Of a stretch of DNA of 64,000 nt, positions 17,976-25,849 are shown in pieces (within the stretch, counting starts at the first letter, position 1; the number at the start of each line of letters is the position of its first letter). This DNA comes from Roseobacter ponti (GTDB lineage: Bacteria > Pseudomonadota > Alphaproteobacteria > Rhodobacterales > Rhodobacteraceae), in contig NZ_CP048788.1 of the NCBI RefSeq assembly GCF_012932215.1, positions 3,348,001-3,412,000 of the forward strand, in the 5' to 3' direction. The translations under genes and the position numbers were made by a program. Below the pieces are notes generated by a model. It did not search any database and was not told where the DNA came from. It was given only the letters and a program-made list of their open reading frames with translations.

Positions 17976-18742
17976 GTGCACTGTGGCAGCCTCTACGGGA
18001 CGAACTCAGGCTGTGCCGCGCGGACGGGCTGGATGTGCCGTTGTGGTGGCGGGATGATGACGCGATCCGCCCGACGCCGGCCCTTGACCGGCTGACCGAT
18101 ATGGCTGCGCGCGTCGGTGTCCCGGTGCACCTTGCCGTCATTCCGGCTCTTGCAGAGCCGGCGCTTGGCGCATACCTGCGCGGCAATGACGGGCTGATCG
18201 CGCTGGTACATGGCTGGGCTCATGAGAACCACGCCCCCGAGGGGGATAAAAAAGCCGAGTTCGGCCATCCAAGATCTGACGGTGCCGCGGAAATCGCCAA
18301 AGCGGTCGCGCGACTGGAGCGCCTGTGCGGCCCGCATCTTCTGCGCGTTTTCGTGCCTCCGTGGAACCGGTTTGATAACAGTTTTATCGATGCCCTCAGG
18401 AGCTCAGGGTTTCGCGGCCTGTCAGCCTTTGTGGCCAGACAAACGCCGATGGCGGCACCCGGGCTGCTCCGCATCAACACTCATGTCGACCCGATCGACT
18501 GGCGCGGCACGCGCGGGCTCATCATGCCGGAAACGATTATTGCCGGCGCGGTCGACAGGCTCCGGGCACGGCGGACCGGAACCGAGGATGCCACCGAACC
18601 GCTCGGCCTGCTGACCCACCATCTTGTGCACACCGAAGATGTCTGGCAGTTCACCGAAACCTTTCTGAACGAGATGCTGGCCGGCGGTGCAGAACCGGCA
18701 TCAATCGCCCGACTGACGGAGCCCGACCATGAGCAGACTTGA
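17972..18742 (+). CDS. Polysaccharide deacetylase family protein (NodB-like)
   Basis: 256 residues without a signal peptide. The N-terminal LPLWWRDDDAIRPTPALDR carries the Asp pair of NodB-type deacetylases (general base and metal ligand), and ALVHGWAHENHAP supplies the metal-binding His residues. FVPPWNRFDNSFI matches the conserved Pro/Trp region of the fold. The absence of a secretion signal suggests it acts on a cytoplasmic or lipid-linked sugar intermediate rather than on exported polymer. It overlaps the glycosyltransferase upstream by 4 bp and the methyltransferase downstream by 14 bp. The substrate is unknown. Confidence 0.82.
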   Translation: MSALWQPLRDELRLCRADGLDVPLWWRDDDAIRPTPALDRLTDMAARVGVPVHLAVIPALAEPALGAYLRGNDGLIALVHGWAHENHAPEGDKKAEFGHPRSDGAAEIAKAVARLERLCGPHLLRVFVPPWNRFDNSFIDALRSSGFRGLSAFVARQTPMAAPGLLRINTHVDPIDWRGTRGLIMPETIIAGAVDRLRARRTGTEDATEPLGLLTHHLVHTEDVWQFTETFLNEMLAGGAEPASIARLTEPDHEQT

Positions 18743-19208
18743 TTCCATGCGCCGCCGGCTGACGGCACAGATTGACGGGCTGAACTGGGCGGCAGAACAG
18801 ATTACCGGTCTGACCGGCGATGTGCTTGAGCTTGGTCTGGGCAACGGCCGCACCTATGATCACCTGCGTGAAAATCTGCCCGGGCGCCGCATCCGCGTGA
18901 TCGACCGTGTGCTGCAACCGCATCCTTCCTGCGTCCCGCCAGTGGAAGATTTTATGCAGGGAGAAGCCGAAGATATGCTTGCCGCCCTCGCAGCAGAAGG
19001 TGCGATGATGGCGCTGGCGCATTATGATTTCGGCTATGGCGATAAGGCGCGTGATGTGGCCGAGGGCGCAAAACTTTCCCCGCTGATCGTGCCGCTTATG
19101 GTGGCGGGCGGGCTGGTCGTGAGTCAGCAGCCCCTCGTCGGGATTGAACAGATTGCCGGGCCCGATACCATCGATCCGGAACGCTATCTCTTCTACCGTG
19201 CGTCATAA
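18729..19208 (+). CDS. Short class I SAM-dependent methyltransferase-like protein
   Basis: 159 residues. The SAM-binding motif I is clear (VLELGLGNGRTYDHLRE at about 33-49) and an acidic residue follows the second strand (IRVIDRVLQPH). The protein is shorter than usual class I methyltransferases (200-250 residues) and ends soon after the central sheet (GGLVVSQQPLVGIEQ, ERYLFYRAS), so the substrate-binding half is reduced. It may act on the glycan or a nucleotide sugar, or need a partner. Start ATG 18729 overlaps the deacetylase by 14 bp. It is the last gene of the seven-gene operon; the entericidin genes follow after about 70 bp. Confidence 0.78.
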   Translation: MSRLDSMRRRLTAQIDGLNWAAEQITGLTGDVLELGLGNGRTYDHLRENLPGRRIRVIDRVLQPHPSCVPPVEDFMQGEAEDMLAALAAEGAMMALAHYDFGYGDKARDVAEGAKLSPLIVPLMVAGGLVVSQQPLVGIEQIAGPDTIDPERYLFYRAS

Positions 19209-19278
19209 AACACACCCTGCACGGAACCAGAACGGCAGGCGGGCGTTTATCCCGCGGGTACATCGAAAGGAAAACACC

Positions 19279-19395
19279 ATGACCAGAATCGCAGTTCTCT
19301 TTGCCGTCATCACCGCACTTGCTGCCTGTGAGACCACCAAAGGCGTCGGCCGTGACGTGCAGAACGCAGGCCAGGCACTGGACGAGGCGGTTTAA
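19279..19395 (+). CDS. Entericidin-like small lipoprotein, copy 1
   Basis: 38 residues. A ribosome binding site (GAAAGGA, about 10 bases upstream) precedes ATG 19279. The N-terminal hydrophobic stretch ends in a lipobox (LAAC, Cys 17), followed by ETTKGVGRDVQNAGQALD, the signature of entericidin A/B-type lipoproteins. The mature peptide would have about 22 residues anchored by lipid in a membrane. In Enterobacteria entericidins form a toxin/antidote pair linked to programmed lysis; in Rhodobacterales the role is undefined. A hairpin terminator follows at 19418-19446, and a second copy lies 280 bp downstream. Confidence 0.88.
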   Translation: MTRIAVLFAVITALAACETTKGVGRDVQNAGQALDEAV

Positions 19396-19417
19396 GCTGA
19401 CCCCTTCTTCCACGGAC

Positions 19418-19446
19418 AAAAAGCGGTGTTTATCACCGCTTTTTTT
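19418..19446 (+). terminator. Rho-independent terminator after entericidin copy 1
   Basis: An A-run, then AGCGGTG, loop TTTAT, CACCGCT and a run of seven T. The 7-bp stem with flanking A/T tracts is a classic intrinsic terminator, and through the A-run it may work in both directions. It lies 23 bp after the stop of the first entericidin gene and would also end the glycan operon transcript. Confidence 0.85.
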
Positions 19447-19672
19447 CTGTCCTGAAGACTGATGACCATGGATTGCGGGCCATGGGTGGCCACCAGATCG
19501 GGGGGCACTCCTGCCTGTCCCGGGGCCGGATCCCTGATGAAACCGCCAGCGCACTGGCAGGCAGAAAAGAGGCCCCGGCCTGGCCTGCGACACCGAATGA
19601 TTTTTGGCCTGGACCTCGCCGCAAAAGCGGTTAGTCTATGTCTCAGGACACACCCATCAGAAGGATCTGACG

Positions 19673-19789
19673 ATGCTGAGACTTGCCATTCTTATGACTG
19701 CTGTACTGGCGCTGGCCGCCTGCGAGACGACCAAAGGCGTGGGCCGCGACGTTCAGAACGCAGGCGAGGCGCTCGACCAGGCGATCTGA
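19673..19789 (+). CDS. Entericidin-like small lipoprotein, copy 2
   Basis: 38 residues, the same length as copy 1 and nearly identical after the lipobox (LAACETTKGVGRDVQNAG shared; then EALDQAI against QALDEAV). The signal part differs (MLRLAILMTAVLALAAC). A Shine-Dalgarno-like GAAGGA lies upstream of ATG 19673. The pattern, a conserved mature peptide with a divergent leader, indicates a local duplication under selection on the mature part. Copy 1 is followed by its own terminator, so copy 2 probably has its own promoter in the 19447-19672 interval, which contains no other gene. Confidence 0.88.
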   Translation: MLRLAILMTAVLALAACETTKGVGRDVQNAGEALDQAI

Positions 19790-19800
19790 TCTGCCCGTGC

Positions 19801-19821
19801 GCCCCGCGGTACACGCGGGGC
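19801..19821 (+). terminator. Possible terminator hairpin after entericidin copy 2
   Basis: GCCCCGCG, loop GTACA, CGCGGGGC: a perfect 8-bp G/C-rich stem 12 bp after the stop codon. The following T-run (GTTTTTC) comes about 10 bases later, so efficiency is uncertain. A second inverted repeat (GAAACCGGC / GCCGGTTTC, 19849-19875) lies between here and the convergent DksA-type gene and may end transcription from the other side. Confidence 0.5.
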
Positions 19822-19882
19822 ATACCGGCAGCGTTTTTCAACACCACAGAAACCGGCGCGCTCAGGGCCGGTTTCACTCGTT

Positions 19883-20212
19883 TTATGCGCCGTCGATCTG
19901 TGCCGCACAGGTCCTGCACAGCGCAGTTTCGGGCACAGCATCAAGCCGCGCCTCCGATATTTCCTCTCCGCATTTCAGACAGATACCGTAAGAGCCGTCT
20001 TCGACGCGCTTGAGAGCGGCATCAATGCGCCGGACCTGCTGCAGCTCGTTCTGACCCAGCGCTTCCAGCACCTCATCTCCCTGCCGCTCCGTCGAAAAAT
20101 CCTCCAGATCGCGCGTCGGAGTTTCGTCGAGCGCATGCTCCACTTCCTGCAGATGACCAACCAGTTCGCGCCGGCGGACCAGCAACGTCGATTTTCTTAA
20201 CTCTGTATCCAC
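19883..20212 (-). CDS. TraR/DksA-type zinc-finger regulator
   Basis: 109 residues from GTG 20212. That start has a strong ribosome site (GAGGAGG, 5 bases upstream on the minus strand); a longer frame from 20260 begins before it and reads through the site. The N-terminal coiled coil (about residues 1-65) has acidic residues toward its tip (TPTRDLEDFSTE), and the C-terminal C4 zinc finger reads CLKCGEEISEARLD...CRTC. This is the layout of short DksA/TraR proteins, which enter the RNA polymerase secondary channel and modulate initiation. It is convergent with the entericidin genes. Whether it works with ppGpp is unknown. Confidence 0.87.
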   Translation of the reverse strand: MDTELRKSTLLVRRRELVGHLQEVEHALDETPTRDLEDFSTERQGDEVLEALGQNELQQVRRIDAALKRVEDGSYGICLKCGEEISEARLDAVPETALCRTCAAQIDGA

Positions 20213-20462
20213 TTCAGCCTCCTCTTTTCTCTGGAGAAGTATCGCAGGACGCAGCACCATTTGCTTTGATTTGGATCAGTCAGACCGAGGGTGTGGAGAG
20301 GGGAACGGCGGCCCGCGCACCAGCAGCACAGAACGCAGACGGCCGGACGTGCGAAAAGCGCCAGGGGATCGGACCGAAATCCGCATCCGTGCGTGAGCAC
20401 ATCCTGACGCCTTCCTGAACCCGTCATCCCCCCAGAGGGCGAACTGTGGCCCACATTGCTCC

Positions 20463-20706
20463 GGGCGTTACCGCCCCTCGCCGAAGCAGCCTGTCCTGAG
20501 ACCTGCCACTCCCCGCGCTGACCCTCCCGGTGCTGCCTTCCCGGATGTCCCCTTGCGGTTCCACCTGTTTCGACCTGCGCCGGCGCCTGCCGCCCTTTCG
20601 CCACAGCCCTTTCGGGCTCACACGATCCGACCTGCTTCCTCCTGATGTTGCCGCCCGGGACCTGAGCCCGAAGACCCTGTTCCCTGACGCCTCTGCCCGA
20701 AGGGGC
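20463..20706 (-). ncRNA. Candidate structured RNA (minus strand)
   Basis: Between the DksA-type gene and about 20750 there is no credible coding region, but three perfect short hairpins with stable loops read on the minus strand. GGGCG-GTAA-CGCCC (20463-20476) has a GNRA loop, AGCCC-GAAA-GGGCT (20605-20618) has a GNRA loop, and GCCC-CTTC-GGGC (20695-20706) is a tetraloop hairpin. The intervening minus-strand sequence is purine-rich with repeated CAGG words. I could not match it to RNase P, tmRNA, SRP or 6S RNA. The outer limits are unknown, and the coordinates span only the hairpins. Confidence 0.35.
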
Positions 20707-20810
20707 CTTTGCGTCCGCTCCTTTGTTCAGTGAACGCCGTTGCGGTGAGATCAGACTGCGCTCCGGCGATGAGTCGCGCAACAGAAATTTACGGGATTCG
20801 CGCAATTTCT

Positions 20811-20855
20811 TGTGGATAAGCTGTTGATTTAAATGTGGTTTTCTTATGTGGATAA
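20811..20855. promoter_or_regulatory. Pair of consensus DnaA-box matches in A/T-rich DNA
   Basis: Two exact TGTGGATAA words (the complement of the DnaA box TTATCCACA) at 20811-20819 and 20847-20855, same orientation, 36 bp apart. The spacer is A/T-rich (GATTTAAATG), and a partial match (GGGGATAAG) follows. No dnaA, hemE, gidA or parAB genes are near, so a role as replication origin is not supported by context. They could mark a DnaA-regulated site. Confidence 0.5.
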
Positions 20856-21287
20856 GCGGGGGATAAGGCGGAAATATCCTTTCCCCCGGCAGACTTGCCG
20901 CGCTGCGGAATGCCTGTGGAAAGGCGCATTCTCCCGGCGGGTTTTTTGCCCGCTATAACCTGTGGCTGCGGGGTGGTGCCGGGTCGCGGCGGGCGTGGCG
21001 GCGCGTTCCGCGCGCTGGTTCGCGCCTGCGCCGGCGGGCTTTGTGCCGGGGTGCCGGCGCGGCGGGGCAAGGGTTACCGGGGCGTGCGCGCAACGGGGGG
21101 TGCACATGGGGCCCCGGGACAGAACTGTGGACCTGGCGGGCCCTGAAAAAAGGGGCAAAGGGGGCGTATGACCTGCGTGCACAGAGTGTGCACAGGGTGT
21201 GCACCGTTTGCGGTGATTTTGGCGGACATGGGGGAAAAGCCCCGGGTTTATGACCGGGGGGTTAAGGCGCGGTCCGGCGCAGCCGGA

Positions 21288-21312
21288 TTGAACAGTCCGG
21301 TGGACTGTTCAA
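21288..21312. repeat. Perfect 11-bp inverted repeat
   Basis: TTGAACAGTCC, 3-base centre GGT, GGACTGTTCAA. The arms are perfect and no T-run follows, so it looks more like a dispersed palindromic element or a binding site than a terminator. It lies in the gene-free G+C-rich stretch 20750-21540, in which I see no convincing coding sequence. Confidence 0.7.
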
Positions 21313-21456
21313 AGCGCCGAAAGCGGATTTCGCAAGAAATTCGCCGGGGGGCGCGGCGTGGCGCGGTGGCGCCGGGTATCGCAGGAAATTGACCGGAGAT
21401 GCGGGCGGCGGGCTATCATCGTGGCACGGGCGCCAGAACCGAGGGGTGGGCGAGAA

Positions 21457-21506
21457 GCGCCCGCCCCGTGGGGGCGGTTCGGGCGCTGCAAATCCACAGG
21501 ATTTGC
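21457..21506. repeat. Two adjacent strong hairpins
   Basis: GCCCC-GTG-GGGGC nested inside GCGCCC...GGGCGC (21457-21486), followed directly by GCAAATCC-ACA-GGATTTGC (21488-21506). They lie at the border between the G+C-rich non-coding stretch and the A/T-rich orphan membrane gene, whose stop is at 21548 on the opposite strand. They may terminate that gene or mark the edge of an insertion. Confidence 0.6.
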
Positions 21507-21547
21507 GTTATACGCCATCACGTCACCATTCGATCGAATGTCTATAC

Positions 21548-22411
21548 TTATCGACAGTATTCAACGCCTGCAGACTCTCGGGCGAAATATACTCTGTCCA
21601 CCTTCGACGACGGTAGAAGTTCAAAATTAGCAGCCGAGTGACAAGTTTGCCCATGAGGCATAGTGAAGCCAATATAGCCCATCGTTGTAATCGAGATAAT
21701 ACCGACCCTATCAGTTCTCCCATTAACTTCCGCGAAAGCAGACGTATTGATTAATCGAGAGAAAAACTTTTCAGTTCCAAGCAGAAAGCTAATAGCCAAG
21801 GCAGCCCAGATTACAGTAGCGAAAAATGAATAACTTACCAGATTGATGTCGCTTTTAGGGAGAACCAACATCGCAAATTTAATTCCAAATGCGCGACGAG
21901 TGTTTCTAAATTCATGTGTTGGAGTACTCTGAATATAAAGTAAAAACCAAAATATTGATGGAAGAACCAGAAACAAAATTAATGCATGGAAAGATTTAGA
22001 AGCGAACAAGAAGTAAATACTGCCGTAATACAGACCGCTGAAAGCAAAAAATGCGAAAACGGTGAACATTAATCTTCTGAAAAATACTGTTTGTCGTCCT
22101 AAAACAACAACCTTTCGACGAAATCGAAAAGAGCACCAGCGCACTAGTTCCGAGAGAAAAAACGCAACTGAAAAAAGCGTGGCCCAAGATAAAAATTGGG
22201 CGGCAATAACTGAGATAACAAATGCAATAGAAAATTGAATTGATAATGAAAACAAAGTTCTAGTGTCGGCAAACAACACAAAATCATGTGGGCCGGCAAG
22301 CACAAATCCTGCGATGTGTGCAGTGGACAGCGAAAGCAGGGATAGCAAAGCAAAGGCAGTTTTAGGCAGCCTCCAAAAACTGAGTAATTTATCAACTTGC
22401 GCTTGAGGCAA
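21548..22411 (-). CDS. Orphan polytopic membrane protein, A/T-rich, function unknown
   Basis: 287 residues that I do not recognise. About six to seven hydrophobic segments can be counted (for example AFALLSLLSLSTAHIAGFVL, FSIAFVISVIAAQFLSWATL, ALILFLVLPSIFWFLLYI and FFATVIWAALAISFLLG), so it is an inner-membrane protein. The last about 65 residues are more polar (GIISITTMGYIGFTMPHGQT, then CHSAANFELL). Base composition and codon use (many AAA, AAT and TTA codons) differ sharply from all neighbours, pointing to recent acquisition from a low-G+C donor. It lies alone between gene-free DNA and lepA. No partner or mobility gene is attached. Confidence 0.65.
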   Translation of the reverse strand: MPQAQVDKLLSFWRLPKTAFALLSLLSLSTAHIAGFVLAGPHDFVLFADTRTLFSLSIQFSIAFVISVIAAQFLSWATLFSVAFFLSELVRWCSFRFRRKVVVLGRQTVFFRRLMFTVFAFFAFSGLYYGSIYFLFASKSFHALILFLVLPSIFWFLLYIQSTPTHEFRNTRRAFGIKFAMLVLPKSDINLVSYSFFATVIWAALAISFLLGTEKFFSRLINTSAFAEVNGRTDRVGIISITTMGYIGFTMPHGQTCHSAANFELLPSSKVDRVYFARESAGVEYCR

Positions 22412-22660
22412 TTATCCAATCCATTTCAACATTAGACACATACTTTGGATAATGTGCCTTGTAATGCGATAGCGCGCTAATAACTTTTTTGCAGCGGACC
22501 AGATGCACCGGTTACGAGTTGGCAGCCGCTCGTTGGCAATCGCACATCTCCATGAACAGCTTTAGTCAGCGCCCCAACACAACCGGGGTGGGCCCGCTGG
22601 TTGGCTGCGCCAACCGCTGCCGCCCACTGGCCTTCCTCAGCGCGTAAAAATGGTCGGCTT

Positions 22661-24460
22661 TCAGCCGTCCATTTTCAGAGCGCTGATGAAGGCCTCCTGA
22701 GGTATATCCACCTTACCAAACTGGCGCATCTTCTTCTTACCCGCCTTCTGCTTATCCAGCAGCTTGCGTTTACGCGTGGCGTCCCCGCCGTAACACTTCG
22801 CAGTCACGTCCTTGCGCATGGCTGACAAAGTTTCACGCGCGATGACCTTGCCGCCGATCGCCGCCTGGATCGGGATTTTGAACATGTGGCGGGGGATCAG
22901 GTCTTTGAGCTTTTCGACCATCGCGCGGCCGCGCTGTTCGGCGCGGTCACGGTGGACCATGGTGGAGAGCGCATCGACGGGCTCGTCATTCACGAGGATC
23001 GACATCTTCACCAGCTTGTCTTCGCGGTAGCCGATCATCTGATAGTCAAAGGAGGCATAGCCCTTGGTCACCGATTTCAGACGGTCGTAGAAGTCAAACA
23101 CCACCTCGTTCAGGGGCAGGTCATAGACGACCATCGCACGGCTGCCGGCATAGGTCAGATCGAGCTGGATGCCGCGACGGTCCTGGCAGAGTTTCAGCAC
23201 GTCACCGAGATAGTCATCGGGCACCAGTATGGTGGCTTTGATGCGCGGTTCCTGCAGGTGATCGACGAGGGTCAGGTCGGGCATGTCAGCAGGGTTGTGC
23301 AGCTCCATCATCTCGCCGTCTTTCATGTGGATATGATAGATGACGGAGGGCGCTGTGGTGATCAGTTCGATGTCATATTCACGCTCGATCCGGTCGCGGA
23401 TGACTTCGAGGTGCAGCAGGCCGAGGAAGCCACAGCGGAAACCGAAACCGAGGGCGGCGGAGGTTTCCATTTCGTAGGAGAAGGAGGCGTCGTTCAGGGC
23501 CAGTTTCTCGATGGCGTCGCGCAGGTCTTCGAATTCGGCGCTGTCCACAGGGAAGAGGCCACAGAAAACCACCGGCTGGCTGGGTTTGAAGCCCGGGAGC
23601 GCCTTGTCGGTGGGGTTTTTCTCGTGGGTGACGGTGTCGCCGACGCGGGTGTCGCGCACCTGTTTGATCGAGGCGGTCAGAAAGCCGATTTCGCCCGGGT
23701 TCAGGCTGTCGATCTCGGTCATGGCGGGGCGGAAGACGCCTATGCGGTCCACATGGTGCACGGTGCCGTTCTGCATGAAGCGGATGCGGTCGTTTTTCTT
23801 CAGCTGCCCGTCCATGATGCGCACGAGCACGATGACGCCGAGGTAGCTGTCGTACCAGCTGTCCACCAGCATCGCTTTGAGCGGGGCGTCGGGGTTGCCT
23901 TTGGGCGCGGGCAGTTTGTGCACGATCGCTTCAAGCGTTTCGGTGATGCCCTGCCCGGTTTTGGCAGAGACCCGGATCGCCTCGGAGGCGTCGATCCCGA
24001 TAACGTCCTCGATCTGTTCGGCCACGCGGTCGCAGTCGGACGCGGGCAGGTCGATCTTGTTCAGCACCGGCACGATCTCATGGTCGGCCTCGATGGCGTG
24101 ATACACATTGGCGAGGGTCTGTGCCTCGACGCCCTGGGTGCTGTCGACAACCAGCAGCGAGCCTTCGACGGCGCGCATGGAGCGGCTGACCTCATAGGCG
24201 AAATCGACGTGGCCGGGGGTGTCGATCAGGTTGAGGACGTATTCCTCGCCGTTCTCAGCCGTGTAATTGATCCGCACGGTCTGTGCTTTGATGGTGATGC
24301 CGCGTTCGCGTTCGATGTCCATGCTGTCGAGCATCTGCTCTTTCATCTCGCGCGCGGAGACGGTGTTGGTCGACTGGATCAGCCGGTCTGCGAGCGTGGA
24401 TTTCCCGTGGTCGATATGGGCGACGATCGAGAAATTGCGGATATGTGAAAGCGGTGTCAT
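22661..24460 (-). CDS. lepA: Elongation factor 4 (LepA)
   Basis: 599 residues, full length for LepA. GTPase motifs are G1 [14 protein letters not shown] (about 15-28), G3 DTPGHVDF (about 81-88) and G4 NKIDLPASD (about 135-143). The EF-G-like domains follow, and the LepA-specific C-terminal domain ends in [19 protein letters not shown]. LepA is a ribosome-associated GTPase that acts on stalled or mis-translocated ribosomes and affects initiation. A very long reading frame on the opposite strand (22886-24448) is only the shadow of this gene. It is divergent from the porin gene; about 200 bp lie between them. Confidence 0.98.
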   Translation of the reverse strand: MTPLSHIRNFSIVAHIDHGKSTLADRLIQSTNTVSAREMKEQMLDSMDIERERGITIKAQTVRINYTAENGEEYVLNLIDTPGHVDFAYEVSRSMRAVEGSLLVVDSTQGVEAQTLANVYHAIEADHEIVPVLNKIDLPASDCDRVAEQIEDVIGIDASEAIRVSAKTGQGITETLEAIVHKLPAPKGNPDAPLKAMLVDSWYDSYLGVIVLVRIMDGQLKKNDRIRFMQNGTVHHVDRIGVFRPAMTEIDSLNPGEIGFLTASIKQVRDTRVGDTVTHEKNPTDKALPGFKPSQPVVFCGLFPVDSAEFEDLRDAIEKLALNDASFSYEMETSAALGFGFRCGFLGLLHLEVIRDRIEREYDIELITTAPSVIYHIHMKDGEMMELHNPADMPDLTLVDHLQEPRIKATILVPDDYLGDVLKLCQDRRGIQLDLTYAGSRAMVVYDLPLNEVVFDFYDRLKSVTKGYASFDYQMIGYREDKLVKMSILVNDEPVDALSTMVHRDRAEQRGRAMVEKLKDLIPRHMFKIPIQAAIGGKVIARETLSAMRKDVTAKCYGGDATRKRKLLDKQKAGKKKMRQFGKVDIPQEAFISALKMDG

Positions 24461-24664
24461 GACAAGTGGATATGGTGGGCTTTTCAGGGTTGGTCAAGGT
24501 GGCAGATTGCGCCATGACAGCGCGCCCCGGGAGCATCCGCGCCTGTCCCGACAGGATGCCACGCACGGCCGCCGCGTAAATGCCGCGCTAATTGTGTTCC
24601 CCGGAGGCGCGCGCGGGTGTATTCTGGCCGCATCGGTCCCGGCGCCCGGGACAAGGAGGACCCC

Positions 24665-25756
24665 ATGACCCGCAGAAATGTCACCCGCTTCACCCTGCCC
24701 GCGCTGGCCGCTTCTGCTCTGGCGCTGCCCGCCGCGGCGCAGGCGCAGAGCACCTTTGAGGTCTACGGTCAGCTCAACTTCGGGGTTTTCAGCACCGATG
24801 ACGGCTTCGACAGCGAGACCTATTTCACCGACAACGACAATTCCAATTCGCGGGTCGGGTTCAACTGGATGAACAGTTTCGGCGACGGGCGGTCGCTGCG
24901 GTTCAATTTCGAGACAGGCCTGGGGCTCAACGGCTCTTCTGCCGTCACAATTGATGACACCGACCTTGATTTTGACTTCAGCAGGCGCGAGCTGCGCAAG
25001 TTTGAATTCATCTACAGAACACCCGATACCGGCACGATCAGCCTCGGACAGGGGGGCACGGCCAGCGATGGTGTGGCGGAGGCTGATTTCTCCGGCACGT
25101 CGGTCATCGCTTATTCGGGCATCTCCGATCTCGCGGGCAGCATTGAGTACCGCGGTGCAGGCGGTGCCGGGACGGGGATCGCCATTGGCGATACGTTCAA
25201 ATCCTTTGACGGGGCACGGCGTTTCCGGCTTCGCTATGACACGCCGTCCTGGAACGGGCTGGTCTTCAGCGCCTCGGGTGGTGAGGAGGTACTCGCCGAA
25301 GGCAACGACAATGAGTATTACGACATCGGCGCGCGCTATACCGGCGATTACGGTGATCTGCGTGCGGATGCGCGTCTGGGCTATGCCTGGGTCAGCGGGG
25401 GAGAGGAGCTGATGGTCGGCTCTGTCGCATCCCTGCATGTGCCCACGGGTCTGAGCATTGCGGTCTCTGCCGGTGCACAGCAGGAAGGCAACGACGACTA
25501 TGTCTATGCCAAGCTGGGCTGGCAGCAGGACTGGTTTTCCATCGGCACCACGGCGCTGTCTGTCGATCTTTACGAGGGCAATGACTATGCCATCGACGGC
25601 TCTGACAGCGCATCTGTCGGGCTGGCGGTTGTGCAGCAGGTGGATGACTACGATCTCGAAATTTATGCCGCCTGGCGCCGCCATGAATTTGACGCTCCGG
25701 GCACAACCGTCGCGGATATTGACGTTTTTGCCATCGGCGCGCGCTGGAAATTCTGA
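24665..25756 (+). CDS. Outer-membrane porin (Gram-negative porin family)
   Basis: 363 residues from ATG 24665, which has an ideal ribosome site (AAGGAGGA ending 4 bases before). A signal peptide of about 26 residues (ALAASALALPAAAQAQ) precedes the mature start STFEVYGQLNFGVF. The rest alternates short polar and aromatic strands (LRFNFETGLGLNG, RFRLRYDTPSWNGLVFSASG) and ends with an aromatic residue (GARWKF), as beta-barrel porins do for outer-membrane insertion. The size and 16-strand pattern suit rhodobacterial trimeric porins. A 7-bp hairpin follows the stop at once. Confidence 0.9.
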   Translation: MTRRNVTRFTLPALAASALALPAAAQAQSTFEVYGQLNFGVFSTDDGFDSETYFTDNDNSNSRVGFNWMNSFGDGRSLRFNFETGLGLNGSSAVTIDDTDLDFDFSRRELRKFEFIYRTPDTGTISLGQGGTASDGVAEADFSGTSVIAYSGISDLAGSIEYRGAGGAGTGIAIGDTFKSFDGARRFRLRYDTPSWNGLVFSASGGEEVLAEGNDNEYYDIGARYTGDYGDLRADARLGYAWVSGGEELMVGSVASLHVPTGLSIAVSAGAQQEGNDDYVYAKLGWQQDWFSIGTTALSVDLYEGNDYAIDGSDSASVGLAVVQQVDDYDLEIYAAWRRHEFDAPGTTVADIDVFAIGARWKF

Positions 25757-25773
25757 CGCGACGAGGCGTCGCG
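25757..25773 (+). terminator. Hairpin immediately after the porin gene
   Basis: CGCGACG-AGG-CGTCGCG directly after the TGA stop of the porin gene. The 7-bp G/C stem could protect the 3' end or terminate transcription. No T-run follows, so intrinsic termination is not certain. Confidence 0.45.
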
Positions 25774-25849
25774 CGGGCAGGCGATTGTAAGCCCCCGGGC
25801 TCTGGGCCATAGTCGTGCCGGTAACGCAGTCAGTATCGGGGGGAGTGGT

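Noticed and set aside
19849-19875. A terminator for the DksA-type gene
   Set aside because: GAAACCGGC/GCCGGTTTC pairs perfectly, but no T-run follows on either strand. Mentioned only as an inverted repeat.
20270-20750. RNase P RNA, tmRNA or SRP RNA in the hairpin-rich region
   Set aside because: I looked for the conserved cores (GAAAGTCCGGG and ACAGAACCCGGC types for RNase P, the tmRNA tag, and the GGAAGGAAGCAG type of SRP). Only weak partial resemblance (CCGGGAAGGCAGCA) was found.
20197-20805. A 202-codon minus-strand frame over the same region
   Set aside because: Composition is Gly/Arg/Ser-rich without domains, and it overlaps the well-supported DksA-type gene start and ribosome site.
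20811-20855. Chromosomal replication origin
   Set aside because: Only two good DnaA boxes, and no origin-associated genes nearby. Kept as a regulatory site candidate only.
22886-24448. A 520-codon open frame opposite lepA
   Set aside because: It lies entirely on the strand opposite a clear lepA, with His/Asp/Val-rich composition typical of an antisense shadow in G+C-rich DNA. No ribosome site or family is seen.
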